Below are positions 1 to 11,737 of a stretch of 64,000 bases of DNA, in pieces; position 1 is the stretch's first letter; each line of letters opens with the position of its first letter. The stretch comes from Stenocarpella maydis (lineage: Eukaryota > Ascomycota > Sordariomycetes > Diaporthales > Diaporthaceae), in contig NQMI01000046.1 in assembly GCA_002270565.1 (NCBI GenBank), positions 126,503 to 190,502 on the forward strand. The letters run 5' to 3'. Under the pieces are notes generated by a model. It had not been told where the DNA came from. It was given only the letters and a program-made list of their open reading frames with translations, and ran no database searches. A program made the translations under genes and the position numbers.

Positions 1-1534
1 GATAAACAGTGTACATCGCCATGGCCTGGCACCTCCGAAGGGACTACATCATCGCCTGTGCGAGATCCTGATGCGCAGCTCGCAGTTCTCTGGATCCCCG
101 GGCCCTCCGTGCGCTCATGACCAGCTGCGCGTGCCTGCTTAAGTCCGGTTTTGGGGGGGCCCCCAAGTGCCCTTCATCCGGTCTGAAAGGCCTCGCTACA
201 AACAAACAAAATGGCTCATGTGTGCAGAGAGGGCGCCAGCGATACAGATGGCCAAGCGGTCACCATGGCTCTTCGTCCCAAGGCGCGAGATTGCCGTGCG
301 TGCAAACGCGCCCACATCGACCCACACACTCGTCCTGCCTCTCTTGCCCTCCACACCCTCTTCTTCCTATGCACGCCACAAGCCTTGCCCACCCTGCATC
401 GCGGCTCATCCCTAGGTGTAGAGCCTTAGCTCTTGCCTCTCACGTCTCCCCGGCCATGTTTCCACCCTTGCTCGACGGCTATGGGCATCACGTCGCCCAC
501 TTGTGTCGATGCTATTCGACGGCACGCGGGTGCTTGTCAGCCCCGTCGAGGCGACCGCCATCTGCAGGTTGTCAGGCCTCGCTCAGGGAACACAGGCAGG
601 TAGATGGCTTGTGCCGACCACTTGTCTCCCTCCCACGCATCCCTCTCCTCCAGGCATGCTTGATGTCACCGCCCCGTCCCCTCCGTTTGTTCGAGCACTT
701 TGTTACACGCCCTCTACTTCGACTCGGCTCCACTGCCGGTCGTGCCTGGGCGCTTGATATGCGCTCTCTGGCTCACCGAGTTTGGCTCTGATACGACTAC
801 CACCCCTGGCAGCCCAACCGTGCCAGCTTTTTCCACATGGGTACGGCTGCGTCGTTATTCCACCCTACTACTGCGGTCCTGCATGTCCGCAGATGGGCAA
901 AGTTTCAGGCTATGTGGCTGTATCGGTTTCTAGAAGCCCCAGGGTGAGTCAACCTGCAGTTGAGCCTCTCCTCCCTGCCGGATCCCCTTGCGCGTCAGCG
1001 ACTCTTCCATCGCGTCCTAGGGCTGCCGTCTTGGGGGAGGGATGACATTCTGTCCATGTTATTCCGATAGTCCTGCAAATTTATGCCTCATGGCCTCTGC
1101 CGGATTCGTCCGTCGTGGCCATGAGAAGCAAACGCCTAACCATGCCGGCCAATAAAGCGCCTGTCCCCATCGTCCCATCTCTCGTCCGCGGTGCCGTTTG
1201 CTCGCCTCGTATGTCCAAAGTGTCAGTTCTGTCAAGCCCAAGCCCTGCCGCACCATACTCGCTCCATCTGTAACAAGCGCCTCTCGCTCAGGACCCTCTA
1301 GTCTAGACAGTTACATATATCAGCCATAGTCGAGTGGTTGACCTCACCCCAGACGTCCTCATCATCAGTCTCTCTGAGCACGACATACCTCTCAGATGAT
1401 TACTTCCCCGCCGCCTCCAAGACTCTGCCCCAAGTTATATTTCGACTGCTCCTCGCAATTCTTTTCACTCATCGATATTTATCGTGTCGTTTGTCCTTAT
1501 TGGCCTTGCCCTTAGCCGGCGTATCTATGCCAGG
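1..1534. other. intergenic region, left edge
   Basis: No coding region can be supported here. The open frames overlap in several phases, have no consistent codon bias and resemble no family I know. The last 200 bases before 1535 are pyrimidine-rich, as expected for the 5' leader of the zinc-finger gene that follows. Confidence 0.5.
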
Positions 1535-2586
1535 ATGTCCGGCGCTCGATATGACTACATAAGAGTGCCCACTGCTTACAACAACGTCGGCTTCGTGGCC
1601 AATGACCTGGTGGATTACAACGACCACAACGGGACCCTACAAAGGAGTCTCTCTGGGTACTCTGATGACACTGCCTCCTTGGGTTCTCCGACCTATGCAG
1701 TGTCTCCAAGCCTGGATACTTTTAACTACAACTTTGACTCGTCCCAGTACTCCACACATCAAGTCCCAGCATCAAGGTCAGATATAACCACGAGTAGTGG
1801 CCCCTACACCCGCCATTGGACGGAATCGACGAGCGCTCGGTCCAGAAACACATACAATTCCCAACCGGTTGTGACCAGCTCTGTCAACGTACAACCAAGC
1901 AGGTATGTTAACAGGAGGCTATCCACTCAGGTCCTCGGACTTTTCGCAATATCTCACTATTGCCTTGCCCACAACATCGCCGCCATGCTTTCAAATCACA
2001 AGTCCTGACACCGCACAGCGTCATGTCGAATCCGTCGCCCGAATACGTCTGCCTGTACGACGGATGCCGGCAGAAGGCCTTCCGGCGGTCGGCCGACCTG
2101 GGCCGCCACATCAAGCACGTGCACCTGAAGCCGCCGGACGTCTTCTTTTGCGACTACAACCGGTGCCCGCGGAGCGAGAAGGCGGTGTCCGGGTCAGGCT
2201 CGACAGCGACATCCCAGCCATTCGAAACAGTCACTTCGCCAACGTCTACTTCTTCATCGGGCACGGGCGCGGCCGGGGTTGGCGCCTTCGGCCGCAAGGA
2301 CCACTGCCGCGCGCATTACCGCGACTACCACCGCGAGGACCTCTGCCGGCGCAACGGCAAGGAGGCGGCGGGCTGGTTCGACGACCGCAACATCTCGGGC
2401 AGCTGGTGGCGGTGCACAAAGTGCCTGCGCAGGGTGTCGTACTCGCGCTGCGGCTGGGAGTGCCGCGACTGCGGGCAGATGCTCGAGCCGGAGCGCATCA
2501 ACGCGCGCAAGAGGAAGATGGGCAGCAGCAGCAAGAGCTTGTCCTCGGCCTCGGGCCCGCTGTCGTCGTCTTCGAGGGGATACTGA
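1535..2586 (+). CDS. C2H2-type zinc finger protein with C-terminal zinc ribbon
   Basis: Two exons, 1535-1902 and 2019-2586, 311 aa. The 116-nt intron has donor GTATGT, a CTGAC branch element and acceptor CACAG, and joins the two frames exactly. The first ~120 residues are Ser/Thr/Tyr-rich and low-complexity. A finger follows at about residues 134-157 (C-x4-C then H-x4-H, YVCLYDGC...RHIKHVH). A second finger (CDYNRC ... HCRAHYRDYH) is split by a ~40-residue Ser/Thr/Gly-rich insert. A C-x2-C / C-x2-C ribbon (CTKC ... CRDC) and a basic Ser-rich tail end the protein. The start is the first ATG in the frame; the upstream open part has no ATG. Probably a nuclear DNA-binding regulator; the target is unknown. 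This type is widespread in Sordariomycetes. Confidence 0.85.
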
Positions 2587-4563
2587 GTCGGCGGCCGTGC
2601 CCGCGGTGCCTCCCGCCGGTATTTGGCGCGGGGCTTGAGATGGTGTTGGCGGGGGGCTGTGCCGATAGATAGTAATCCCTCCCATCTTGTGTGGCGTGGT
2701 ATACCGCGCGTGTCTCTCATGCCTCGCTGGGGACATGATGACATATCACCGTATGGTGGTGGCTGCTACCTGCAGGCGGATAGGGCCTCTCGTCTTATCC
2801 CCGAGGAGCAGGCATCAGCGTTGATATTCGCAAGGCTGCCATATCATCTTCACCTCTCTGTCTTTGCCAACAAATTCTGCCTTGTTGCCTTCCACCTTGC
2901 ATATTTATTCCCACAATTTTCTGCTTGGTCCCCGCGCACCCGCACGCACCCCCCCCCCCCAAACNNNNNNNNNNNNNNNNNNNNNNNCACACACACACAA
3001 ACGGCCCGAGATCCATCCGTAGGAATCCAATCTGACTTAGTTGCTCGCCGGAGCGAGTTGAGCCGGTAAGAACGGCACAAATACAAATCATCAGGGACAG
3101 CCTGCAAGGTCGGCATCTCAGGATACTAAGTTTGTAAGTTGATGACGGGGACATTGGCCTCGAAAGGACGACAACTTGGCCATGGAGGAAGATGGAAAGG
3201 TGAGCATGGGGTACATACCCAGCATCGGACAGACGCCCCATGAGATTGTGATCTGCCACTACCTGGTGCCATTGACGACAGACTGGCGGCCATGAAACAA
3301 AGCCATCTAGATTCCGAGGAACCAGGCGCCTACTATTTATTGAGCAGTATACTAAGACAAAGCCAGCCAGCATGGCATCACAGCAGTACCGCGAGAACCG
3401 CCATCTCCGACCCGTCTTCCACCGCGCCTTTGTTACGTGGGTCACTTCTACATCCGCCCCCCCCCCCCGCGAGCTTCTTCGGTCTGGATCGGCGTCATCA
3501 GCGGCCCCCACCCCCCCCCCCCAAACCCACACCACAAAAGACAAAGGAACAAGGCGAGGGCGCGCCAAAGCTTACATTGGGCTTTATTCTATTCTTGAGG
3601 ACTCTGTTCATTCGTTTCGCCTTGATGTGTATTCTTCGTCCGCCTCATCATATCCTCTCTTTTCCCCTCCCGCTGGTCTCCAGCGCCTGGCGTTTCTGAT
3701 GATTCAAGCACTTCGTGGATTCAAATGTTTCATATGGACCGCCTGTTGGCCCCTCCATGCTTCATTACTGCTTTCTACGCGTTCATCCGAGCCATGGGGC
3801 TTTTTTTTTTTTTCTCCTTTTCTCTGTCCCCCTATCTGCGAGTGCAATTTTGACCACTCAGAGCCTGATTTCAGTTGTTGCATCCTTTCCTTACTGGTTT
3901 TCCTGCAAGAATTTTGCTTTGCTTTCCCCTGCCCCTTTTCACCCCCGAGCACTTGAGATGGGGTTGCCTCAGTATGGCGTTCCTTGATTCGCTTGGTTGC
4001 AGGCGCGGTGTGGTGCCATCATGTGTGGCGCCACGAGGCAGACACATGGGCCTAACGGCGGATTAAGAGGCTGGAGCATGTACGATTTATTCAGAATGGC
4101 TGGATGGCGTTCCTTGAGGCGCAGATTTAGGCGAAGTTGGTGGTGTGGAGGGGACGACATGAGTGGGCGGTTATACGTTGGTGTGGTTACACGGCATGGG
4201 GTACGAGGCGTCAGACTTCTATCAATATTGTGGCAGTGTAGAAGCCATACAAAGTACCATGATAAGGTCGAGATTTCTGATCAAGGCTAGCCGGGTCCAC
4301 TTGTTCCTGATCAGGATTATTCAGTATTAACACCTGCATGTCATTTCTAAGAGAGCCAGTGCTGTGTCAACAAGAGACCAAGGTACTGAACTTGGAAATT
4401 GTACAGCTTCGCACGGATTGTGATTTCTCTGCTTGACTGTGCCCACGAGGCTCAACAAGAGCCATGTCACCCACATAGAGTTATTACGGGAGAAACGCGT
4501 GGCTCAGCTCATAAAGATAATTATCTCGAGTGGCTCGAGGACAAAAGGTATTCCACAACTCGC
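2587..4563. other. intergenic region with assembly gap
   Basis: No gene is supported. The stretch holds a C-run, a 23-base gap (2965-2987) and a short CA repeat right after it. It also holds further C- and T-homopolymers (about 3461-3470, 3510-3522 and 3800-3812). Frames that run through the gap are artefacts. Confidence 0.5.
2965..2987. other. assembly gap (23 N)
   Basis: A run of N lies between a poly-C tract and a CA dinucleotide repeat. A low-complexity sequencing failure is the likely cause. Confidence 0.98.
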
Positions 4564-5058
4564 TCATTTATTGTCAATAGGGGACGGCCCAACCCATATA
4601 TCTATCGTCTACACATACAGCGGCTTCACAATCCCGGCTCCGACCACCCCCCCTCCCCGGAACGGAACCCCTCGGTTCAGCTGTACGGCAGGAAGCCATA
4701 GCCTATTCTGGCTGGTTGTCGATCCACATTGCATCAACTCACAACAGCCTCTCATCCTGCACCAGTGTCGTCCTCGTGCCATTGGCGTGAATTTTCTCCA
4801 CAGCCGGACGGTCCGTGTCACTGACATAGATGTTGCCCTCGGGAGCAATCAATTGATCGCAGTGCCACCCGTCGATGGCGTCAGGGCATACGGCTCGACA
4901 TATCCAGACAGCACGCCCAGACCCGCCATGGACGAGTTGTAAAACGCCTCGTCCAGAAACCTGGTCTCGATGCGCGACATGCCCCCAGAGGGCCGGCTGG
5001 TGGTAGGCCAGCATAGGGATGCTAACGCAGCAGCCACGAAGAGGGAGAGGGCAGCCAT
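4564..5058 (-). pseudogene. relic of a secreted SMP-30/NHL (major royal jelly-like) protein
   Basis: Read on the minus strand from an ATG at 5058, the frame opens with a signal peptide (MAALSLFVAAALASLCW) and a segment ending in GVLSGYVEPYA. The similarity then jumps frame near 4885 to DGWHCDQLIAPEGNIYVSDT...VEKIHANGT...VQDERL, which is a beta-propeller NHL/SMP-30 blade pattern. It jumps again near 4742 (VDAMWID) and near 4712 (LWLPAVQLNR). It continues past an in-frame TAG at 4609-4611 to TIDIWVGPSPID before a final stop at 4564. Frames change at least three times within 500 bases and one nonsense codon is present. Even if joined, the product (~160 aa) is far below the usual ~400 aa, so internal sequence has also been lost. 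Family assignment is by motif memory. Confidence 0.6.
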
Positions 5059-6914
5059 CTTTGGCCAATACCGCCTTCGGGGGTTTCAGACCGGTGGCCC
5101 TCAGTCCTGTGACAACAAGCTCAATGGGAGCAGGTATGCGTAATAATCCTACCAAGGATACCCTATTGCCCAGAAGCCTTGTGAGAGGGTGTGCTGGACA
5201 CTTGTCCACCAAGACACTCCTCACACCCTTACAAGTGGTCCGTATATCTAGATATATCAAATGTGTGAAGTTTAGTAGCTTGCCGTAGCTGTGGCGTGGT
5301 GAACCCCGCCATGAGGCGTGAATAAGCATCAGCCACGCTGGAGCAAGGCGATGGAAGGTGATGTTGATGCAGCCTGCCGCGTTCGACGTGCATCAGATGG
5401 TCTACGGCGAGGGGAGGTGGGCGCATGGAGAAGCAAGATAATAATAGTGTTGCGATACTGACTAGTCAACCCAGTAAGTGCCGAGCACTTGTGACTAGCG
5501 ACCTAAGCCGACAGGACGAGCTCGCACACCCAGTGAAGGGCTGATCCCAGTCCAGTATTGCATGTGGTGGCATGTGGCCGTTGATAGCTGTGCTCGTCCT
5601 CCATACTGTTGACAGGATAGGATCTTTGGGATTCCTCGCATCGGTTCTGAACCTGACAAGACATGCCTATTGAGTGCAAGCGTTGACGGGCGATTGCGTT
5701 GTGGACTATGTTGTGTAGGATGGATGTAGTCGGACTGGATAGAGCGACAGCCAAGGGGGCTCGCCCTCGTCAGCACCAATCACTCTGGCTGCACCGGCTG
5801 ATTTCCCCAGGTTTCTGCCCACCCCACCATCACGCCAGGCCGACCAAGGGTCCCTGCTTAGCCTAGCGACTGCGGGGGACGCCAGAGACGGAGGTACGTG
5901 CCTCCAAGTACTCACACACATTTCAGAGATTGAACTCGTCTCAACTATAACCAGGTACCTAGGTAGGTACTCGGGTAGGTGCGATGCAACATCATGCTCC
6001 CTCCCCTGATAGTTGGGCAATGCCGGCCCCTGAATATACCAGCAGGGTCACACACCTCAAGTAGGTGGTAGACAATATATGACTTGTGCCGCGGCATCTC
6101 TGGGCCAAGATCTCCAAACGCTGGGTTGATGGCGACGGCTCGTACTGAAGCGGGGTGCAGCTTCACACACCCAAAGCGGCTGCCCTTCCGTGCGCCCGTT
6201 TGATACAACCCAAGGTAAAAAGGCGCACACCACCTGTTTATTAGGTCAGGTAGGTAGCTATTAGAATTTAGAACACATCAACGTCTTGACTGAGCCCAGG
6301 CTGCCAGCTGTCGCGAGGACCATTTCCCCTCAAAGCCGCCCTCTCCCCTTCTTCCCGTCGTCGTTTTTGTCCCTCTCCTCTCCTCTCCCCCTCCCCCCCC
6401 TTCTCCCCTCATCCATATCATTTCTTATTGTTATTCTCATTACCATACGCAATCCCATTGCCCACTATCAGGTCGACCACGCCGAAAGTGGCTCATCTCC
6501 GTCCTGCGGCTATACAACACGTCCGCGCATCGGAGCCAGATCCCAGCTCGCCTCACGGCAGGCCCACTTCTTGCGACGATAGTGCCGAGCTCCGCGAGAC
6601 GGACAAAATCGTTCGGCTGCGACCCTCGGCGCCTTGCTGCTGTCGCTGGGTCATACATACATAGTCGAGCTACGCGCGCTGAGCGTCTGGTGCCAGGTCA
6701 CACCTGCATAGTATACCACAGTACATCTATATCGCCTCCTCCCGGCCCCACGCCTCTCTCAACCTCGGCTCTAACCTGCCGCACCACACGAGACCTGCGC
6801 TGCTAGGCTTCTTTGTGCTGACAGCCCGCCTCCGACGACGCCTGCACAGCACACCTTGCTCCCTGTGGCCCTCTTATCTCTAGCAGCGGTCCCCCGCCCT
6901 TCGAGAAGCCCATC
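5059..6914. other. intergenic region upstream of isocitrate dehydrogenase
   Basis: No gene seen. Several copies of a TAGGTAGGTA-like motif occur around 5952-5976 and 6250. The last ~550 bases are C/T-rich (for example a C-run near 6390), typical of the promoter and 5' leader of a highly expressed fungal gene. Confidence 0.5.
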
Positions 6915-8439
6915 ATGCGTCCCGCAGCTGCAGCAGCGACTCTTCGCCGCACCGCATTCACCTCTGCTCGCCCCGGCTTCAGGCTCTCTCCCATCACACA
7001 AGCAGCTCCTCCTTCCCTCAGGGTCGCAGGAATAATACGCACAATGGCCACCGCCTCCAAGATCAAGGTCAAGAACCCCGTCGTCGAGCTGGATGGCGAC
7101 GAGATGACCCGCATCATCTGGGAGGACATCAAGAACAAGCTCATCCACCCCTACCTGGACATCGACCTCAAGTACTACGACCTGGGCCTCGAGTACCGTG
7201 ACAAGACCGACGACAAGGTCACCGTCGACGCCGCAGAGGCCATCAAGAAGTACAGCGTCGGTGTCAAGTGTGCCACCATCACCCCCGACGAGCAGCGTGT
7301 GGATGAGTTCAAGCTCAAGAAGAGTGAGTCTGCCTGCCCGCCCGCCCCGGGGCGCGGAAACTTGCCGCGTGGAACCCGGTGACTGATCAGCGCTTAGTGT
7401 GGCTCTCCCCCAACGGCACAATCCGCAACATTCTAGGCGGCACCGTCTTCCGCGAGTCCATCATCATCCCCCGCATTCCGCGCCTCGTCCCTGGCTGGGA
7501 GAAGCCAATCGTCATTGGCCGTCATGCATTTGGCGACCAGTACCGCGCAAAGGACCGCGTCATCCCCGGCCCCGGAAAGCTCTCCATGGTCTACACCCCT
7601 GCCAACGGCGGCGCCCCCGAGGAGATCGAGGTCTTTGACTTCAAGAGCGGCGGCGGCGTCGCCCAGACCCAGTACAACACGGACGAGAGCATCACCGGCT
7701 TCGCGCACTCGAGCTTCAAGATCGCCCTCGAACGGGGCCTGCCGCTGTACATGAGCACCAAGAACACCATCCTGAAGAAGTACGATGGCCGCTTCAAGGA
7801 CATCTTCCAGGAGCTGTACGACACGCAGTACAAGCCCGAGTTTGAGAAGAAGGGCATCTGGTACGAGCACCGCCTGATCGACGACATGGTTGCTCAGATG
7901 ATCAAGAGCAAGGGCGGGTACGTCATGGCTCTGAAGAGTAAGTAATAGTCATCGCCCCCCGTCAGGGAAGGACCGTGTGTCTTCGTCTTGGGGAAATGCC
8001 TAGGCTTACATTCTGAACAGACTACGACGGCGACGTGCAGTCTGACATTGTCGCCCAAGGCTTCGGCTCCCTGGGCCTCATGACCTCTGTGCTCATCACC
8101 CCTGACGGCAAGACCTTCGAGTCCGAGGCCGCCCACGGCACAGTGACCAGGCATTACCGTGAGCACCAGAAGGGCAACCCGACCTCGACCAACCCCATCG
8201 CTTCCATCTTCGCGTGGACCCGTGGTCTGGCCAAGCGCGGGCAGCTGGATGGCACCCCGGAGGTGGTCGCTTTTGCCGAGAGCCTGGAGCAAGCCTGCAT
8301 CGACACCGTCGACAAGGATGGTATCATGACCAAGGACCTGGCACTGGCCTGTGGGAAGGACCAGGACTTTGTCACGACCACCGAGTACCTGGATGCCGTC
8401 GAGAGGAGGATGCAAGGTCTGCTGAAGCAGAAGCTGTAA
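6915..8439 (+). CDS. idp1: isocitrate dehydrogenase [NADP], mitochondrial with possible cytosolic/peroxisomal form
   Basis: Exons 6915-7323, 7398-7937 and 8021-8439, 455 aa. Both introns (74 and 83 nt) have GTGAGT/GTAAGT donors and split Met and Asn codons in a way that restores family sequence ([33 protein letters not shown]). It converts isocitrate to 2-oxoglutarate and supplies NADPH. Visible family blocks are [14 protein letters not shown], the isocitrate/Mg loop region SPNGTIRN, and [13 protein letters not shown] near the cofactor site. Residues 1-43 are Arg/Ala/Ser-rich and amphipathic, a mitochondrial presequence. A second ATG at codon 44 (7044) starts exactly where non-mitochondrial homologues begin. 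The C-terminus is KQKL, not a canonical SKL peroxisomal signal. Known: Aspergillus nidulans idpA makes two forms from one gene by alternative starts. Confidence 0.96.
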
Positions 8440-9457
8440 TGAGGGACCTCACCACTTCTGAACCGAAGAGGCCCACCGCGATCGTCCGGACGGGTTTGTT
8501 CACGCTTAGTGACTGCAAAAAGAGCTGTAGGTGTGAGAGTGCCGGAGCACGCGAGCCTATGCTGATGCCGAATGAGGCGGCATGGTCCGGATCGTGGCCT
8601 GTACGGGTTGAGGGAGGCGCTATTGCTAAGCATTGCGAGGAGCGCTTCTTCTTGATTTGTTGCCCTTGAATAGCGGGGCTTCCTGTTTGTCCCTTTTGGG
8701 ATCTTGTTCCACATCTCATATGTCATATGTGTATGCGCTACTGCAATTGCCGACGAGCTGACATCTTTACTGCGAGACCCACATCAGAATCAAGACGAGA
8801 CAAGACGGCAGAGGACGGGATACAGGAATACATTGGAGACAGGCCTCAACAGATAAACATGTTGCACACGTGTTGCAGTACATACATGCGTACATAAATA
8901 CAGCATTTCCGACCGCAGCCATGTGTTGTTGACAATGTGTCCGCACTTGTGTTGTCATTGATGCCAAAACACTCAGTAATGACTTACTCGATCCCCAGTC
9001 ACACGGATATAGCACAAGTGTGAGCCGGAGTACCGTCGAAGCAGCGCACGGCTCATCACGTTTCCTGCCCATAAAACGTCTATGTTTGTGTCACAAGCCG
9101 ATGATCCAGAGACAAACGCATGGCCTCTCCAGAGAGGCTGTGGCAATGATAAGGGTGTATGTAGGAGAGGTGGGAGGGAAGTGACTATGCTGCATTTGCC
9201 GTCTTCATGTAATCAAATCAAGCGGTCAACGGGACATAAGTCGTCGGTTGTGGGCACGAGTATGACGGATGCAACTGTCTCTGGCTTAAAATGCTCTCTC
9301 AGGATGCAATCTTGAAAGACAGACAAGCTCTCCTTCTACGGTGCACTGCTTGATGATCATGTCCGCGCACCGCATAACTCCCAGAAAGAATACAAATACA
9401 CTTGGCCTACTCCTCTCTCCCTAGATGTGTCCTCCCCCGAGCAAGATCCACCGACGT
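8440..9457. other. intergenic region, convergent 3' ends
   Basis: The stretch lies between the 3' ends of the isocitrate dehydrogenase and iec3 genes, so it should hold both 3' UTRs. No coding sequence or RNA gene was recognised. Confidence 0.5.
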
Positions 9458-10964
9458 CTAATCCTCCGTCTCGGCCTCGGCATCTACCGATGCTGTCTCG
9501 GTCACGTCACCCTCGTCCCTCATCCTCGCCGCCTTCTTCCCCAGCGAGATGTCGGCTTTCCCAGAAGCCTCGATGCTGTCGTCCGGACCGGCGCCGCCCG
9601 CCGAGTGCAAGCTGACAGAGGTGTACTTGGTCCTTCTCTTGGTCGGCCTGCGGCTTGAGCCTCCCTTAGGGCGGTAGCCTGTGTCGTCATCCATGGAGGC
9701 GCGCTTACGTTTGGCCTTGGTGGCAGATGGCCTCGCGTTTGCCGCCTGGAAGCCGACCTCTTCGTCCAGGTCGTACATGCTCTCGTCCATGGACTGCCGC
9801 TTGACCTTACCAGATGCGGCCTTGGCCCTCTTAGGCGCTCGCTCAGCCTTAGGCGCCCGCTCGCCCTTGATGCGCGCTGCGCCTAGGCTGGCCCTTCCGA
9901 TCTCGCCGCTCCCTTTGCGACCCGCATTCGTCATCTTCCTAGCGGGAGTGCGGGTCTCTTCGTCATCGTCATCATCGTCCACCGCGCGGTGGGCCTTGCG
10001 GGCTTGCTTCTCGCCGCCGTGGCCCCTCTCCTTCTTCTCCTCCCCGGTCTCGTTATCCTGCAGGAAGGTCTTGGGCGCATTCTTCCTGAGCCAGTTGTAC
10101 ACACTCACCGGGTTCCGCAACGCGAAGTCTCGGCTCGTGGTGATGATGCTGCTGGCACCGGCAGCCGACGTGTCCTTGATGTTGGGCGGTGCTGAAGAGG
10201 GAGTGGCGCCCCGGGTTGCTGCGCCATGGCTGCCAGCACCGTTCTCTCGGGCCAGCGGAGCAAGGGTGGGGAGCATCTCGACGTCCTCGCCGCGCTCCTC
10301 GGCTTCAGCCTTGGCTTGCATGTCAACCTCCCATAGATAGTTGTCAATGTCGTCAGCGGTCAGGAAAGATGGCGGGTGCTGCTGGTGGCTGGCCTCTGCA
10401 GCAGGCGAGTCGATCCCGGTAAGAAGGTCGGCTGCAAGCTCGGGCAGGCGTTCAGCGGTAGCAGCAAAATCGAGGTGTGGAGTGTCCTTGATGAGGTCTT
10501 TGAGTGCTTTGGCGGGACGAGGGCCAGGCCGAGGCTCCCTGTCGATGCCCAAGATGAAACCCTGCTCGGCATCGGAAGGAACGTCGAGACTGACATCGAT
10601 ACGCTTCTCTGGTGGGATCTGTGGCCGATTGTTGATGTCCGTGAGAAGATCGAGGAGGCGACTGCACGAAATGTTAGCAGGGAAAGCTACACCTGACGGG
10701 GCAGGTGTAGAGGAAGACGGACTCGTTGTAGATGGCTAGCTGCTTGATCTTCCTCATGGCCTTGACTTCTTGCTGATAGAGATCCTCGCCCTGTGACATC
10801 TTCTGGTCGAACTTGATGCGCATCTTGCGGTACTTCTTCTTCCACGACTTGTAGGTGGGCTTCGCGTCGGCCATCCTGACATCCGGGGCGCCATCTTCGT
10901 GCTTCATGTCGTCATCAGCGAGGGCCGAGTTGCTCCGTACGCGACTATTGGCGTCGGGGTGCAT
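9458..10964 (-). CDS. iec3: INO80 chromatin-remodelling complex subunit Iec3-like
   Basis: Exons 10964-10723 and 10661-9458, 481 aa. The N-terminus carries SYKSW-like TYKSWKKKYRKMRIKFD followed by a short coiled coil, the signature of the fungal Iec3 family. Exon 2 continues with RLLDLLTDINNRP, IPPEKRIDVSLD and later NPVSVYNWLRKNAPKTFL. The C-terminal half is acidic/basic low-complexity with nuclear-type clusters (PTKRRTK). Expected role: a subunit of the nuclear INO80 nucleosome remodeller. The 61-nt intron (10662-10722) has a good CTAAC branch and GCAG acceptor, but the only in-phase donor of reasonable length is GTCCGT, a weak site. The alternative GTGTAG donor would leave an implausible 31-nt intron. 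The start is the first ATG before the conserved block. Confidence 0.85.
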
Positions 10965-11737
10965 TGTGCGGCGGCTCTCCGTGTTGAGAATGCTATCCTT
11001 TGTGGACGAGGGGGGGGGGGGCCGGGGGAGCCAGCCAAAAAAAAAAAAAAAGAGCTGGCAGCAATCCGCGATGTCGGATCCCGGACGAGGCTGCCGGTGA
11101 CAAAGGTAACGTATTTGTAGACTGGCCGTCAAGGGCCTCGGCTGAACCAGATGGCTTGAGTAGTAGTCGTCAGGGGCCGAGAGCAGCTGCGCGGCTATTG
11201 ATGACGATGGGGTTTTGCCCGCAAACGTGGTTTGGAAGGGGAAAGAAAAGGATGGGGAGGGAGGGCTTATTAGAAAGCTGGCTTAGCTGACTGACGCTGC
11301 AGTTGGTGTTGCGAGTTGCCGTGGCCCAGGAGTAGTCAGTCTACACTATGAACACCCTGCACGACGCGGCTTGGGACCTGGCTGGCCCCCAGCAATTGCC
11401 AACGGTGCTTAGGTACCTTGACACTTCTAAATGCAGTAGAGATACCCAGCCTCTGCTTGCCGCTAGGCGCTGGCCCAAGCTCCCCCCCTGTACGCTACGG
11501 AGCAGTGCTCGAGAGCTCCACGTCCCGCGACCCACTGCCCGCTTGTGGGGGGGGGGGGCGAATGGACAACAACTCAATTTTGCTTTCTCATATGAAATCG
11601 GATTCCAACATCACGGCTGCACGGTTTCCTATATTCTCTCCTCCCATAACCCACCCAGTGAAACCGCCACAATTCAGTCCGCAAGCCTCTTCGTCTCCTC
11701 GGCCCGGAACGTGTGCCGACGCTTTTCTCTCCTCAAA
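10965..11737. promoter_or_regulatory. divergent promoter region between iec3 and MYG1
   Basis: 773 bp separate the two divergent start codons. The stretch contains a G-run and A-run next to each other (about 11011-11020 and 11037-11052), a second G-run near 11547-11556, and C/T-rich leader sequence before 11738. No specific operator can be named. Confidence 0.45.

Noticed and set aside
2795..3568. Minus-strand frame across the first assembly gap
   Set aside because: It runs through N and low-complexity C and CA tracts and shows no protein-like signal.
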